Below, one piece after another: positions 49,079 to 58,370 of a stretch of DNA of 64,000 nt. How positions within the stretch are numbered: position 1 is the first letter of the stretch; every line of letters starts with the position of its first letter. The notes beneath the pieces were generated by a model. It saw only the letters and a list, made by a program, of their open reading frames with translations. It was not told the origin of the DNA and searched no databases. The stretch lies in contig CAKTVB010000002.1 of the NCBI GenBank assembly GCA_934621295.1, forward strand, positions 1-64,000, written 5' to 3'. Position numbers and translations under genes: made by a program. This stretch comes from an uncultured Collinsella sp. Lineage in GTDB: Bacteria > Actinomycetota > Coriobacteriia > Coriobacteriales > Coriobacteriaceae.

Positions 49079-49151
49079 GCCTCAAGTAGACAACGGTTTG
49101 CGGCCATTAAAGCCGCAGGTCAAAGGCTTTCGTTTTTTGTCTACTTGAGGC
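49079..49151. repeat. Short element with 15-base perfect terminal inverted repeats
   Basis: GCCTCAAGTAGACAA (49079-49093) and its exact inverse (49137-49151) enclose 43 bases that hold a small hairpin, GCGGC/GCCGC, at 49099-49115. A T-run lies at 49133-49138. It could be a miniature mobile element or a structured RNA end. No other copy is seen in the window. Confidence 0.7.
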
Positions 49152-49234
49152 ATTGCGATTCTGTTCAACATTCGCATCGATGCGCTGTAAAAAGCGCCGA
49201 GCAGCTTATTTTGATCTGCTCGGCGCCTCGTCTC

Positions 49235-50134
49235 TTACGCTGCGGTTGCTGATTGCGTGGCAGAATTGTTCGAATCGTTCTGTGTGCCGCCCGTGCCATC
49301 GGTTTTGCCTTGGCTGCTCGAGGTGTCTTGTGCGCCCATGCCCCCGGAAGTGGAGTTATCGCTCGATGTTCCGCCCTGGGCGGCATCGCCCGAGGTCCCG
49401 CCGCTGTTGGCGCTTGTGTCGTCGGTCTTGCCGCTGGTGTCGGTGCTCGACGGGGCGGAATCGGACGCATCAGCGTCCTTGTTGTTATCGCTGGCCGATG
49501 CCTGCGCGCTGTTTCGCGTCGTCGTATCCTCTGGCTGCTCATTCGCGGCGGGCCAGAGGGTATCGATGCGCTGGCCCAGGCCCTGACCAGCGGTGAATAG
49601 CCAGATGGCTCCCGCGCATACGACGACGGCGAGCGCGCCGGCGAGTACGGAGAAGCCGATCACCTTGCGTTGGGTTGCCGCTCGTTCGGCCGCGGCGCGC
49701 GCCTGGAGCTTGGTGGGGGCGATGCGTGCGCCGTAGCGCGCGGGCTGACGATCATAATAGCCCTGCGCGGCGCGCTCGCTGTAGCCATAACCCGACACGT
49801 AGGCATTTGAAGGGCCGGGGCGTTGCGGCTCATGTTTGAGCTTTGCCGCTCCCGCTGAAAGGAAGTGGCGATAGATCTGCGAGCTCAGCACGGTCACGAT
49901 GGAGCTTACTGCTGCGCCGATCACCGAGCCCGCGATGCCAATATGCGAGGCGAGCGCGACAGAGGTCGCAGCTGCTGCGGCGCCGGCGATAACCTGAGGG
50001 ATGGAAAGTCCCTCGAGCAACTTCTCCTTAGGAGCAATCGCTTGGGTTTGTCCGATAAACTGTTCTTGTTCGCGCTGGTAGACACGGGTGCGACGGGTGT
50101 CGGTGTAGCGTTCTTGTGCATTATTGAGGGCCAT
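49235..50134 (-). CDS. Ser/Thr-rich membrane-anchored protein, unknown function
   Basis: 299 aa from ATG 50134 (after GGGAGGAG). The N-terminal half has two hydrophobic stretches near residues 45-85 (VIAGAAAAATSVALASHIGI and VIGAAVSSIVTVLSSQIY), a basic Tyr/Arg-rich region, and one clear membrane segment (VIGFSVLAGALAVVVCAGAI, about 168-190). The C-terminal 100 residues are low complexity (Ser, Asp, Thr, Gly, Asn) and probably lie outside the cell. No family recognised. The 270 bases to its right hold only the repeats described. Confidence 0.6.
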   Translation of the reverse strand: MALNNAQERYTDTRRTRVYQREQEQFIGQTQAIAPKEKLLEGLSIPQVIAGAAAAATSVALASHIGIAGSVIGAAVSSIVTVLSSQIYRHFLSAGAAKLKHEPQRPGPSNAYVSGYGYSERAAQGYYDRQPARYGARIAPTKLQARAAAERAATQRKVIGFSVLAGALAVVVCAGAIWLFTAGQGLGQRIDTLWPAANEQPEDTTTRNSAQASASDNNKDADASDSAPSSTDTSGKTDDTSANSGGTSGDAAQGGTSSDNSTSGGMGAQDTSSSQGKTDGTGGTQNDSNNSATQSATAA

Positions 50135-50356
50135 GGCGGAATTCTCCTCCCGCGGCATAGGTGGTTCGTTTAGGACTGCGTTTCGCGGTATGCGCGTGGC
50201 GCGCACTCGATTGTTGTACCCCGGGCCGCGTTTGTGAACGCGTTTGCTTGAGTCAACAGAAAGTGCCAACACACGTTAAGAGGCTGTGTTGGTTTTGCAT
50301 CGCTTCTGTGAGGGTCCGACTCTTGCGAGCATAGACTCGAGGTGCTCGCTTTGCGA

Positions 50357-50384
50357 TAAAAAAGCGCCCGGTTGTCGGGCGCTT
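50357..50384 (-). terminator. Terminator of the minus-strand glycosyltransferase
   Basis: AAGCGCCCG and CGGGCGCTT around GTTGT; on the minus strand the stem is followed by TTTTTTATC. Confidence 0.88.
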
Positions 50385-50397
50385 GATCGCGTGGCTG

Positions 50398-51420
50398 CTA
50401 TTCGACCGGAGGCATGGGTTCCCAGGAGGGGTCGGAGAGAATTTTCGCTCCATCTTTCCAGCCACGACGCAGCGCGGGCACGCCGGTCTTGAACGTCTTA
50501 TCCACAACGGCAAGACGGATGAGCTCCTTACAGAAGGTGGCAACGTTGCCTAGGCGGAAGAGCAGCGGGTTGTAATCGCCGTAGAGCTTGAGATAGCGCG
50601 CGAGGAATCCGCGGTTGCGCATGATGTAGTAGCGGTTGGTGTCGCTGGTGGAGTTGAGCTGGCGCTTGCCGGCGATGTCCCAATTCGAGACCACGCGGGC
50701 GCGCTGCAGGATAAGGTCGGATACCACGGCAGCGGGGAAGTGCTTGCTGGCGAGATAGCCATAGCAGGCGTCGTCTCCGTAGATGAAAAAGCGCGCGTCG
50801 GGATAGCCGATCTTTTGCACCACGCGACGGCTAAAGAGGCCGCCTTCAAAGCAGAGCTGATTCATAGGCTTGCATCCGGCCTCTCCCAGGTTGGCGGGTG
50901 CTACCGGGTTGGGAATGCCCAAGGGTACGATGAGCTGATATTGCCAAAAGAACGCACCGCCGTCGAAGTCGAGGCGCGATCCTTGGATGACGTCGTAGCT
51001 ATCGGTCCATTTTGCCAGGCGCGCGATGGCCTGCGGAAGGACGAGCACGTCGTCGTCCATGACCCAGAACCATTGTGCCCCCAGCTCGTAGGCGCGCTTA
51101 ACGCCGGCCGAAAAGCCGCCGGCGCCGCCCGTGTTCTCAAACTGCGGGGCATAGACCACGCGGTCGAAGCTTCCCTCGGTATCCGCTTCGCTATCGCGGC
51201 CCCAAAGGGCGGAACAACGCTCGTTGAATTCCGTCACCATCTTTTCGGTGGCGGGGGAGTTCTCGTTGTCAACGATTACGATGCGCCAGGGAGCATCGTC
51301 AAGTGCGGCGATGGAATCGAAAAGGTTTGCGAGCATTTCTTGGCGCTTATAGGTGACCACGACGAGCGCGAGGCGCTCGATGGGCGATGCGTTGGTGCCA
51401 GCTGTTTGGATTTTGCTCAC
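50398..51420 (-). CDS. Family 2 glycosyltransferase (galactofuranosyl/rhamnosyl transferase-like)
   Basis: 340 aa, cytosolic GT-A enzyme. ALVVVTYKRQEMLANLFDSI is the nucleotide-sugar entry, IVIVDNENS follows, ENTGGAGGFSAGVKRAYELG is typical of the GlfT-like group, and WFWVMDDDVLVLP carries the metal-binding DxD. Later GDDACYGYLASKHFPAAVVS gives the catalytic Asp region. It may add a sugar to cell-wall polysaccharide or glycolipid. Divergent from the two plus-strand glycosyltransferases. Confidence 0.88.
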   Translation of the reverse strand: MSKIQTAGTNASPIERLALVVVTYKRQEMLANLFDSIAALDDAPWRIVIVDNENSPATEKMVTEFNERCSALWGRDSEADTEGSFDRVVYAPQFENTGGAGGFSAGVKRAYELGAQWFWVMDDDVLVLPQAIARLAKWTDSYDVIQGSRLDFDGGAFFWQYQLIVPLGIPNPVAPANLGEAGCKPMNQLCFEGGLFSRRVVQKIGYPDARFFIYGDDACYGYLASKHFPAAVVSDLILQRARVVSNWDIAGKRQLNSTSDTNRYYIMRNRGFLARYLKLYGDYNPLLFRLGNVATFCKELIRLAVVDKTFKTGVPALRRGWKDGAKILSDPSWEPMPPVE

Positions 51421-51594
51421 GTTTGAAGACCTTTACGACGTTATTTCAGATGGATTCATTATAGAGTCCCTGCGGCATCTTGAGAAAAATCGCGCATTCC
51501 GGTGATGTCTGAGAGGCGAGGCCTCGCGCCGGCGTACGTCTGGGCGCAGCGGGGTATTATGGAACCAATCATTTTTGGCTCGAAAGGTGGCTTT

Positions 51595-52695
51595 GTGGAC
51601 CAACACGCTCAACCGGTGCTATCGCTTCTGGTTCCCATCTGTAACGTGGAGCGCTATCTTCGGCAGTGCCTCGACTCCGCTGCGGCACAGACGCTCGAGA
51701 ACATCGAGATCATTTGCATCAATGACGGTTCTACCGATTCGAGTCCTGCAATTATCCGCGAGTACATGAAGCGTGATGCGCGCTTCGTCATGATCGACAA
51801 GGCAAATTCCGGATATGGCGACTCTATGAACCGAGGCCTCGACCAGGCCCGTGGTGAGTTCGTCGGCATCTTGGAGTCGGACGATTTCATGGCTCCCGAT
51901 GCGCTCGAGAAGCTGGTAGGCGCTGCACGTGCCCACGATGCCCAGATCGCCAAGGGAAACTTCGACCTCTATTGGTCTACGCCCGAGGAGCGCCGCGAGC
52001 TTTTTGAGATGTTCTCTCCTGGCCGCTGCGGCAGGGTCGTGCGTCCTGCGGCGGATGCCTTTGCGTTCCATCAGAAGCCTTCTATCTGGTCGGCTATCTA
52101 TCGACGTGATTTTCTGGAAGACGGAGACATTCGCTTCCTGCCCACGCCGGGCGCCGCGTTCCAAGATGCTTCCTTTACGTTCAAAGCGTTTGCTTTGGCG
52201 GACCGAGCGGTGTGGATTCACGATTCGATCCTTTCGTATCGCCAGGACAACGAAGGCTCTTCGGTCAATGCTTCGAACAAGGTTTTTTGCGTCAACGACG
52301 AATATGCCGAGATTGAGCGTTGGCTCTCATGTGAGTATGCCGAGCGTTGCGGTGAAGAAGAGGCGGCGCGTCTGGCGCGTATTTGCCAAGCGGTGAAGTA
52401 CGATTCGTATATGTGGAGCTACGTGCGTCTGGCCCCACAGTTTCGCGTGATGTTCTTGGAGCGCATGGCGTCCGAGTTCAAGGCGGCGCTAGATGACCAT
52501 ACGTTCGAGCTTACCGACCTTAAGCCCTGGAAGCGTGTGAATCTGGAGAGCATCCTGAAGGATCCCGCTGCGTGGGCGCAGGCAAATGAGCGCTATGCGA
52601 CTGCGGGCAGGCTTGGGCGCGCGATGCATTACCTCAAGCTTGGGGGCCCAGGGCTCCTTCTTGCTTACGCAAAGAGTAGGTCGGACCATGAGTAG
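51595..52695 (+). CDS. Family 2 glycosyltransferase
   Basis: About 366 aa. LSLLVPICNVERYLRQCLDS is the N-terminal Rossmann entry, IEIICINDGSTDSSPAIIRE follows, and GEFVGILESDDFMAPDALEK carries the metal-binding acidic triplet (ESDD). Polysaccharide-biosynthesis type. The start is GTG 51595, 4 bases after AAAGGTGG; the frame extends upstream without family similarity. Its 3' end overlaps the next glycosyltransferase by 8 bases, so both belong to one operon. Acceptor unknown. Confidence 0.88.
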   Translation: MDQHAQPVLSLLVPICNVERYLRQCLDSAAAQTLENIEIICINDGSTDSSPAIIREYMKRDARFVMIDKANSGYGDSMNRGLDQARGEFVGILESDDFMAPDALEKLVGAARAHDAQIAKGNFDLYWSTPEERRELFEMFSPGRCGRVVRPAADAFAFHQKPSIWSAIYRRDFLEDGDIRFLPTPGAAFQDASFTFKAFALADRAVWIHDSILSYRQDNEGSSVNASNKVFCVNDEYAEIERWLSCEYAERCGEEEAARLARICQAVKYDSYMWSYVRLAPQFRVMFLERMASEFKAALDDHTFELTDLKPWKRVNLESILKDPAAWAQANERYATAGRLGRAMHYLKLGGPGLLLAYAKSRSDHE

Positions 52696-53740
52696 CTCAA
52701 CGTTGACGCCTGCCGTTTCCCTTATCGTTCCGGTCTATAAGTCTGAAGCCGCGCTCGGCACGTGCCTCGATTCTCTTCTTGCGCAGACCGAGGCTGATAT
52801 CGAGATCATCTGCGTTAACGATGGCTCGCCCGATGCCTGCGCGAGCATCCTGGAGTCGTATGCGTCTCGCGATGCGCGGATTCGCGTGCTGGCCCAGGAA
52901 AACCAGGGACTTTCCGCTGCGCGCAATGCGGGCATGGATGTCGCGCGCGGTCGTATCGTCGACTTTGTCGATTCCGACGATACCGTGTCGCCCGATCTTT
53001 GCCGGCGTCTGGTGGAGGTGTTTGATACCACCGGCGCCGACGTAGTGACGTTTGGCGCGGTGTGCGAGCCTGAGGATCGTGCCTCAAAGCGTATCCAGCA
53101 GCTTCTCAGTCCTTCCGCAGCAACGTTCGATACCTTTGATGCCGCGTTGCTCTTCTCTGCGAATGCTCAGCCTTATGCCTGGCGCACCGCTATGAGCCGT
53201 ACGTTTATGGAGCGTGAGGGAATTCGCTTCTCGACGCGCCTGCGCTTTGCGGAGGATGTTCCGTATCAGTTCATCGTCTACCCCTTGAGCAAGAAGACGG
53301 TGCTCATCCCCGATAAGCTCTACCACTATCGCATGACGGATGGGTCGCTCACCCATGTGTATAACACCGAGGCGTCGCGCGCCCAGAAGGTCGAGCAGCA
53401 TCTCTTGATGTTCGAAGTGATTTTTGACGAATGGCGCGAGCGCGGCCTGCTTGACCTGTGCCCGGGCGAGATGGTTGCTTGGTGCTTGGACTTGACGCTG
53501 TTCGATCTGGTACGCCTGCCATCCGCGGAGGCAGATACGTGCGCGCTGCATCTGTCTCGCTTGCTGCGCGACGTCTACGGAGAGAAGTGGTGCACGCTTC
53601 CTCCCAAGGGAGCGCAGCGGCGCGCGGCGCTTGCCGTGGCGCAGAGCGCAGGATCGGGGTTCGAGATGAGGAAGCGTGACCTGATCGCCTTTTTCGCTGC
53701 CACGCGCGGTGTGAAAACCTGCGTGGAGCGCTTTATCTGA
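52688..53740 (+). CDS. Family 2 glycosyltransferase
   Basis: About 350 aa. VSLIVPVYKSEAALGTCLDS, IEIICVNDGSPDACASILES and GRIVDFVDSDDTVSPDLCRR (DxD-like SDD) are classical GT2 landmarks. The paralogy to the upstream gene is clear, though the C-terminal halves differ. It starts inside the end of the previous gene. nadE follows after 36 bases and might be cotranscribed. Likely cell-envelope polysaccharide synthesis. Confidence 0.88.
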   Translation: MSSSTLTPAVSLIVPVYKSEAALGTCLDSLLAQTEADIEIICVNDGSPDACASILESYASRDARIRVLAQENQGLSAARNAGMDVARGRIVDFVDSDDTVSPDLCRRLVEVFDTTGADVVTFGAVCEPEDRASKRIQQLLSPSAATFDTFDAALLFSANAQPYAWRTAMSRTFMEREGIRFSTRLRFAEDVPYQFIVYPLSKKTVLIPDKLYHYRMTDGSLTHVYNTEASRAQKVEQHLLMFEVIFDEWRERGLLDLCPGEMVAWCLDLTLFDLVRLPSAEADTCALHLSRLLRDVYGEKWCTLPPKGAQRRAALAVAQSAGSGFEMRKRDLIAFFAATRGVKTCVERFI

Positions 53741-53776
53741 CGCATCCGCTACACGTTCAATACGAGGGAGATTGAC

Positions 53777-55777
53777 ATGAAAGACGGGTTTGTTCGAGTT
53801 GCCGCGATGACGCCGGCGCTGCGTGTGGCCGATGTCGACTACAACGTCGATGCGTGCGCCGAGGCCGTGCGTGCGGCGAAGGCCCAGGTCGTGGTGCTTC
53901 CAGAGCTTGCTATTACCTCATATACCTGTGAGGATCTGTTTTTGCAGGAGGTGTTACTCGAGGCTGCCGAGGAGGGCGTGGCCCGCTTGGCCGAAGAGAC
54001 GGAAGACGTCGATTCCCTCGTGCTTGTGGGTGTGCCTGTGCGTGTGGCAGCGAAGCTTTACAACTGCGCCGCAGTGTTGTGCCATGGCGAGCTTTTGGGT
54101 CTCGTGCCCAAGCGGAATATCCCTATGTACGGCGAGTTCTACGAAGGCCGCCGCTTCTGTTCCGGTCCCACTTCGGTGAGCATGGTCCGTTTTGCCGGCT
54201 GCGACGAGGTTCCCTTTGGTGCCGAGCAGCTTTTTGAATGCGACACCATGCCAGGTCTTGTCGTTGCCGCCGAGATCTGCGAGGACCTTTGGGTCCCCGA
54301 TCCTCCGAGCACCGCTGCCGTTCGTGCGGGTGCTACGCTCGTCTGCAACCTCTCGGCCTCTAATGAACTGGTGGGCAAGGCGGATTATCGTCGCAATTTG
54401 GTTGCTTCCACCAGCGCTCGCCTTATGTGCGCCTACGCTTACGCCAGTGCCGGCTGGGGCGAATCGACGCAGGACGTGGTCTATGGTGGCCACTGCTTGG
54501 TTGCCGAGAACGGTCGCATGCTGCGCGAGGCCGATCCGCTCGACGACATCGAGCTCATCCGTGCGGGGGAGGGGCACGCCGCCGTGGGTGCTGCTGCTGT
54601 GGTTGACTTTGGTCTTTTGGCGGCGGAGCGTCGCCGCATGTCCACCTTCTCCGTCGAGGCGGATGCCTCTGGCTATGTTATCTCCTCGTTTGACCTGGAT
54701 GAATGCGAGGTTTCACTTGACGATCGTTTTGTCGACCCGCACCCCTTTGTGCCGGCTGACCCCAGTCGTCGCGCGGAGCGCTGTGAGTCGATCTTTGCTA
54801 TTCAAGCGCACGGTCTTGCCAGGCGTCTAGCGCATACGCATTCCCGTTGCGCGGTGATCGGCGTTTCTGGCGGTCTGGATTCCACGCTGGCGCTGCTGGT
54901 ATGCGCTCGGGCCTTTGACCTGCTGGGCCTCGATCGTAGCGGGATCCTCGCCATCACGATGCCCGGATTTGGAACGACCGATCGCACGCACGGCAATGCG
55001 ATGGCTATGAGCCAGGCGCTTGGCTGCGAACTGCGCGAGGTCAATATCTCCGCTGCGGTGCGGCAGCATTTCTCGGACATCGGACATAGTGAATCCGACC
55101 ACTCCGTTACCTACGAGAACGCGCAGGCCCGCGAGCGCACGCAAATCCTTATGGACGTGGCGAACCGCGAGGGCGGTTTGGTGGTGGGCACCGGCGACCT
55201 TTCCGAGCTGGCTTTGGGCTGGGCCACCTACAATGCCGATCATATGAGCATGTACGGGGTCAATGCCGGTGTGCCCAAAACCCTCGTGCGTCATCTGGTG
55301 CGCTATGTTGCCGACGAGGCACAGGCTAAGGGCGATGAAGGCCTGGCTGCCGTTCTTCTCGATGTCCTCGATACACCGGTTTCTCCGGAGCTCCTTCCCG
55401 CTACGGAAGGCGGAAAGATCTCGCAGAAGACAGAAGACCTCGTTGGTCCCTATGAGCTGCACGATTTCTTCCTCTACCAGGTGCTGCGCTGCGGATTTGC
55501 GCCGGTAAAAGTGTATCGATTGGCGCTTGTCGCTTTCGATGGGCGCTATGCCGGCGGCGCCGATGCCGACGACACCCGCGTGTGCACCTATGACGCCGAG
55601 ACCATCATGAAATGGCTTAAGAAGTTCTATTGGCGCTTCTTCTCGCAGCAGTTCAAGCGCAGCTGCCTGCCCGATGGCCCCAAGGTGGGCTCTGTTGCCG
55701 TGAGCCCGCGCGGGGATCTGCGCATGCCGAGCGACGCTGCGGTTGCGCTGTGGCAAGCGCAGCTTAAAGCCCTGTAG
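53777..55777 (+). CDS. nadE: Glutamine-dependent NAD+ synthetase
   Basis: 666 aa, two-domain enzyme that makes NAD from deamido-NAD, ATP and glutamine. The N-terminal nitrilase-type amidase has the Glu-Lys-Cys triad: LPELAITSYTCEDLF, LVPKRNIPMYGEFYE and VVAAEICEDLWVPDP. The C-terminal synthetase has the P-loop VIGVSGGLDSTLALLV near residue 365, then VVGTGDLSELALGWATY and NAGVPKTLVRHLV. The enzyme can use glutamine as nitrogen source, unlike short NadE. Good ribosome binding site GAGGGAG. Confidence 0.96.
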   Translation: MKDGFVRVAAMTPALRVADVDYNVDACAEAVRAAKAQVVVLPELAITSYTCEDLFLQEVLLEAAEEGVARLAEETEDVDSLVLVGVPVRVAAKLYNCAAVLCHGELLGLVPKRNIPMYGEFYEGRRFCSGPTSVSMVRFAGCDEVPFGAEQLFECDTMPGLVVAAEICEDLWVPDPPSTAAVRAGATLVCNLSASNELVGKADYRRNLVASTSARLMCAYAYASAGWGESTQDVVYGGHCLVAENGRMLREADPLDDIELIRAGEGHAAVGAAAVVDFGLLAAERRRMSTFSVEADASGYVISSFDLDECEVSLDDRFVDPHPFVPADPSRRAERCESIFAIQAHGLARRLAHTHSRCAVIGVSGGLDSTLALLVCARAFDLLGLDRSGILAITMPGFGTTDRTHGNAMAMSQALGCELREVNISAAVRQHFSDIGHSESDHSVTYENAQARERTQILMDVANREGGLVVGTGDLSELALGWATYNADHMSMYGVNAGVPKTLVRHLVRYVADEAQAKGDEGLAAVLLDVLDTPVSPELLPATEGGKISQKTEDLVGPYELHDFFLYQVLRCGFAPVKVYRLALVAFDGRYAGGADADDTRVCTYDAETIMKWLKKFYWRFFSQQFKRSCLPDGPKVGSVAVSPRGDLRMPSDAAVALWQAQLKAL

Positions 55778-55912
55778 GCGCTGTCGGGTATCGGCACTCC
55801 AGGCTGCTTTGTAAACGCTGGCGTGCATCCGCCTTTTTGAGCATCGCGGGTGCGCGTCAGCGCTACACTGGAGAATATTGTTTTTATTTCGCTTAATCGA
55901 AAGGTTCGACCT

Positions 55913-57079
55913 ATGAAGTTTTCCAGCCGGCTCGATCGCTTTGGTGACGAGGTCTTCGCCGCCCTCAACAACCGCCGTGTCGCTCTGGAGGCCGAGGGTC
56001 GAACCATTTATAACCTTTCTGTGGGAACGCCTGATTTCGAGCCATACCCGCATGTGGTCGATGCCGTGGCCCAGGCTATTCAAGATCCTCAGATGTGGAA
56101 GTACTCCCTGCGTGACCTGCCTGAGCTCAAGCAGGCTGTCTGCGACTATTACGTGCGTCGCTTTGACGTGGAGGGCATTACGCCCGATATGGTGTGCTCC
56201 GTTAACGGAACGCAGGAGGGCGTGGGCGTCTTTGGCCTTGCCATGCTCAACGAGGGCGATACGGTGCTTGTGCCCGACCCCTGCTATCCCGTGTTCGAGG
56301 CGGGCGTGAAGATCGCCGGTGGCGAGCTTGCATACTATCCGCTCAACGCCGAGCACGATTTCTTGCCGTATGTAGAAGGCATCGATCCTGCGGTAGCCGA
56401 TCGCGCCAAGTACATGATCGTTTCGCTTCCCGCCAACCCAGTTGGGTCGGTGGGTACGCCCGAGCTGTATGCGCAGATCATCGATTTTGCGCGTGAGCAT
56501 GACCTGCTTATCGTTCATGACAACGCGTATTCGGACATCACTTTTGATGGCCCGCGCGGCGGGAGCTTCCTGCAGTATCCTGGCGCGCTCGAAGTGGGCG
56601 TGGAGTTCTTCTCGCTCTCCAAGTCGTTTAACGTCACCGGTGCGCGCATCGGCTTTTTGGTGGGTCGCTCCGACGTCGTGGCCGCTTTCTCTAAACTTCG
56701 CAGCCAGATTGACTTTGGCATGTACCTGCCGCTGCAAAAGGCGGCCATTGCCGCGCTTACCGGTCCGCTCGATGAGGTTGAGCATCAGCGCTTGATGTAC
56801 CAGGAACGTCGCGACGCCCTGTGCGATGGTCTTGAGGCGCTTGGATGGGAGCGCCCCAACGCACACGGCTCGATGTTCGTCTGGGCTAAGCTGCCCGGCG
56901 GCCGAACCGATTCCATGGCGTTTTGCGAGGAGCTTATGGAACAGGCCGGCGTGATCGTGACACCGGGCGCGAGCTTTGGCCCTCATGGCGAGGGATATGT
57001 GCGCATGGCGCTTGTCCTTCCGCCTGATGGTTTGCGCGCAGCTGTCGCCGCCATTGAGGCTGCGGGGATTATCGGCTAA
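55913..57079 (+). CDS. Class I/II PLP aminotransferase (possible N-acetyl-LL-diaminopimelate aminotransferase)
   Basis: 388 aa. Fold-type I aminotransferase: NLSVGTPDFEPYPHVVDA, NEGDTVLVPDPCYPVFEAG, LPANPVGSVGTPELYAQI, then the PLP Lys in FFSLSKSFNVTGARIGFLVG near residue 235. The end has MALVLPPDGLRAAVAAIE. Pattern and size agree with PatA/DapL-like transaminases. As dapH (acetylating branch) lies in this window, it could supply the missing aminotransferase of that branch, but other amino acids are possible. ATG 55913 after GAAAGG. Confidence 0.82.
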   Translation: MKFSSRLDRFGDEVFAALNNRRVALEAEGRTIYNLSVGTPDFEPYPHVVDAVAQAIQDPQMWKYSLRDLPELKQAVCDYYVRRFDVEGITPDMVCSVNGTQEGVGVFGLAMLNEGDTVLVPDPCYPVFEAGVKIAGGELAYYPLNAEHDFLPYVEGIDPAVADRAKYMIVSLPANPVGSVGTPELYAQIIDFAREHDLLIVHDNAYSDITFDGPRGGSFLQYPGALEVGVEFFSLSKSFNVTGARIGFLVGRSDVVAAFSKLRSQIDFGMYLPLQKAAIAALTGPLDEVEHQRLMYQERRDALCDGLEALGWERPNAHGSMFVWAKLPGGRTDSMAFCEELMEQAGVIVTPGASFGPHGEGYVRMALVLPPDGLRAAVAAIEAAGIIG

Positions 57080-57212
57080 TGGCAATCCGCACAATTGCAT
57101 GTCTTTTTCGGCAAACGGTAGATGAATAGTCGCCGAGTGGTTCATAATGGGTTTGTTAATAACCTCGGTTGGACCTGGAGAGACAGCTGGGCCCAAGAGA
57201 GATGGGAGTGCC

Positions 57213-58163
57213 ATGGTTAACGATAGGAAAGTCGCCATCGTCGGTTGCGGTTTCGTGGGATCTTCTTCTGCGTTCGCATTGATGCAGAGCGGACTGTTTT
57301 CCGAGATGGTCCTGATCGATGTCGACAGGGACCGTGCTGAGGGCGAGGCTCTCGATATCAGCCACGGTACGCCGTTTGGCAATCCCATGAAGATTTATGC
57401 GGGCGATTACGAGGATGCTGCCGATGCCGCCATCATCGTCGTTACCGCCGGTGCTGCTCAGAAGCCGGGCGAGACCCGTCTTGACCTTGTGAACAAGAAC
57501 GTCTCCATCTTTAAGTCCATCATTCCGCGCATTCGCGAGGTGGGCTTCGATGGCATCCTGCTCATCGTTTCCAATCCCGTCGACGTTTTGACCTATGCCG
57601 CCATGAAGATGTCCGGCCTGCCCGAGAGTCGCGTTCTCGGTTCTGGCACGGTGCTGGACTCTGCCCGCCTCAAGGAGGCCTTGGGTGCTCATCTGGATGT
57701 CGACCCGCGCAACGTCCACGCCTACATCATCGGCGAGCATGGCGACTCCGAGCTTGCCGTTTGGTCTTCTGCCAACGTTTCCGGTGTGCCTCTGAGCGAT
57801 TTCTGCGAGATGCGCGGCCACTATGATCACCTGGCATCCGAGAAGAGGATTGCCGACGACGTTAAGAACGCCGCCTACAACATCATCTCCAAGAAACACG
57901 CCACCTACTATGGCATCGCTATGTCCGTGCGACGCCTGTGCACGGCAATCATGCGCGACGAGAAGCATATCCTTCCCGTTTCCAGCCTCATGGTGGGCGA
58001 GTACGGCCTCGATGATATCTGCATCTCCATGCCTACCATCGTGGGCCGTAACGGCGTGGAGTGCCGCGTGCCGGTTTCTCTTTCCAACGAGGAGTACGCC
58101 GAGCTGCACCGCTCTGCCGACGCCCTCAAGGATGTCATGTCCAACGTCGACTTCGAGGCGTAA
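57213..58163 (+). CDS. ldh: L-lactate dehydrogenase
   Basis: 316 aa, cytosolic, reduces pyruvate to L-lactate with NADH and closes fermentation. NAD fold VAIVGCGFVGSSSAFALMQS, substrate Arg region TAGAAQKPGETRLDLVNKN, NPVDVLTYAAMKMSG, and the active-site His in YIIGEHGDSELAVWSS. The Gln in AAQKPGETR is the usual lactate- rather than malate-type residue. ATG 57213 follows GAGAGATGGGAGTGCC; the frame is open from 57147. It is followed by the paired 35-base repeats and a terminator. Confidence 0.95.
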   Translation: MVNDRKVAIVGCGFVGSSSAFALMQSGLFSEMVLIDVDRDRAEGEALDISHGTPFGNPMKIYAGDYEDAADAAIIVVTAGAAQKPGETRLDLVNKNVSIFKSIIPRIREVGFDGILLIVSNPVDVLTYAAMKMSGLPESRVLGSGTVLDSARLKEALGAHLDVDPRNVHAYIIGEHGDSELAVWSSANVSGVPLSDFCEMRGHYDHLASEKRIADDVKNAAYNIISKKHATYYGIAMSVRRLCTAIMRDEKHILPVSSLMVGEYGLDDICISMPTIVGRNGVECRVPVSLSNEEYAELHRSADALKDVMSNVDFEA

Positions 58164-58175
58164 AAAACCTCCCTG

Positions 58176-58210
58176 TGTGACAAAAAGTCGACAGGTTTAA
58201 TTTGTCACAT
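58176..58210. repeat. 35-base palindrome-ended repeat, copy 1
   Basis: TGTGACA and TGTCACA at its ends, with GGTTTAATTTGTCACAT as the second half. It matches copy 2 at 58273 in 31 of 35 positions. It begins 12 bases after the ldh stop. Confidence 0.85.
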
Positions 58211-58218
58211 TATATGAA

Positions 58219-58260
58219 GATGCAGGTCAGGACCTTGTTGGTTCTGGCCTGCATCTTTAT
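58219..58260 (+). terminator. Terminator of ldh between the two repeats
   Basis: GATGCAGG and CCTGCATC arms with an inner stem and a TTG loop, then TTTATTTT. Lies exactly between the two 35-base repeats. Confidence 0.88.
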
Positions 58261-58272
58261 TTTGACGAGCAA

Positions 58273-58307
58273 TGTGACAGAAAGTCCTCTGGTTTAATTT
58301 GTCACAT
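58273..58307. repeat. 35-base palindrome-ended repeat, copy 2
   Basis: Same orientation as copy 1; the four differences sit in the inner part and the TGTGACA/TGTCACA ends are kept. It lies 63 bases before the preferred start of the hydrolase gene at 58371. Confidence 0.85.
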
Positions 58308-58370
58308 CTCGATCCTGCCTGCCGATTGGGTAGGATGAAGGGCGCGGAGATGCCAAGGGAAGAGGGCTTC

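Noticed and set aside
54827..57388. 853-aa antisense frame across nadE and the aminotransferase
   Set aside because: It spans two convincing genes and an intergenic gap; typical GC-rich antisense open frame.
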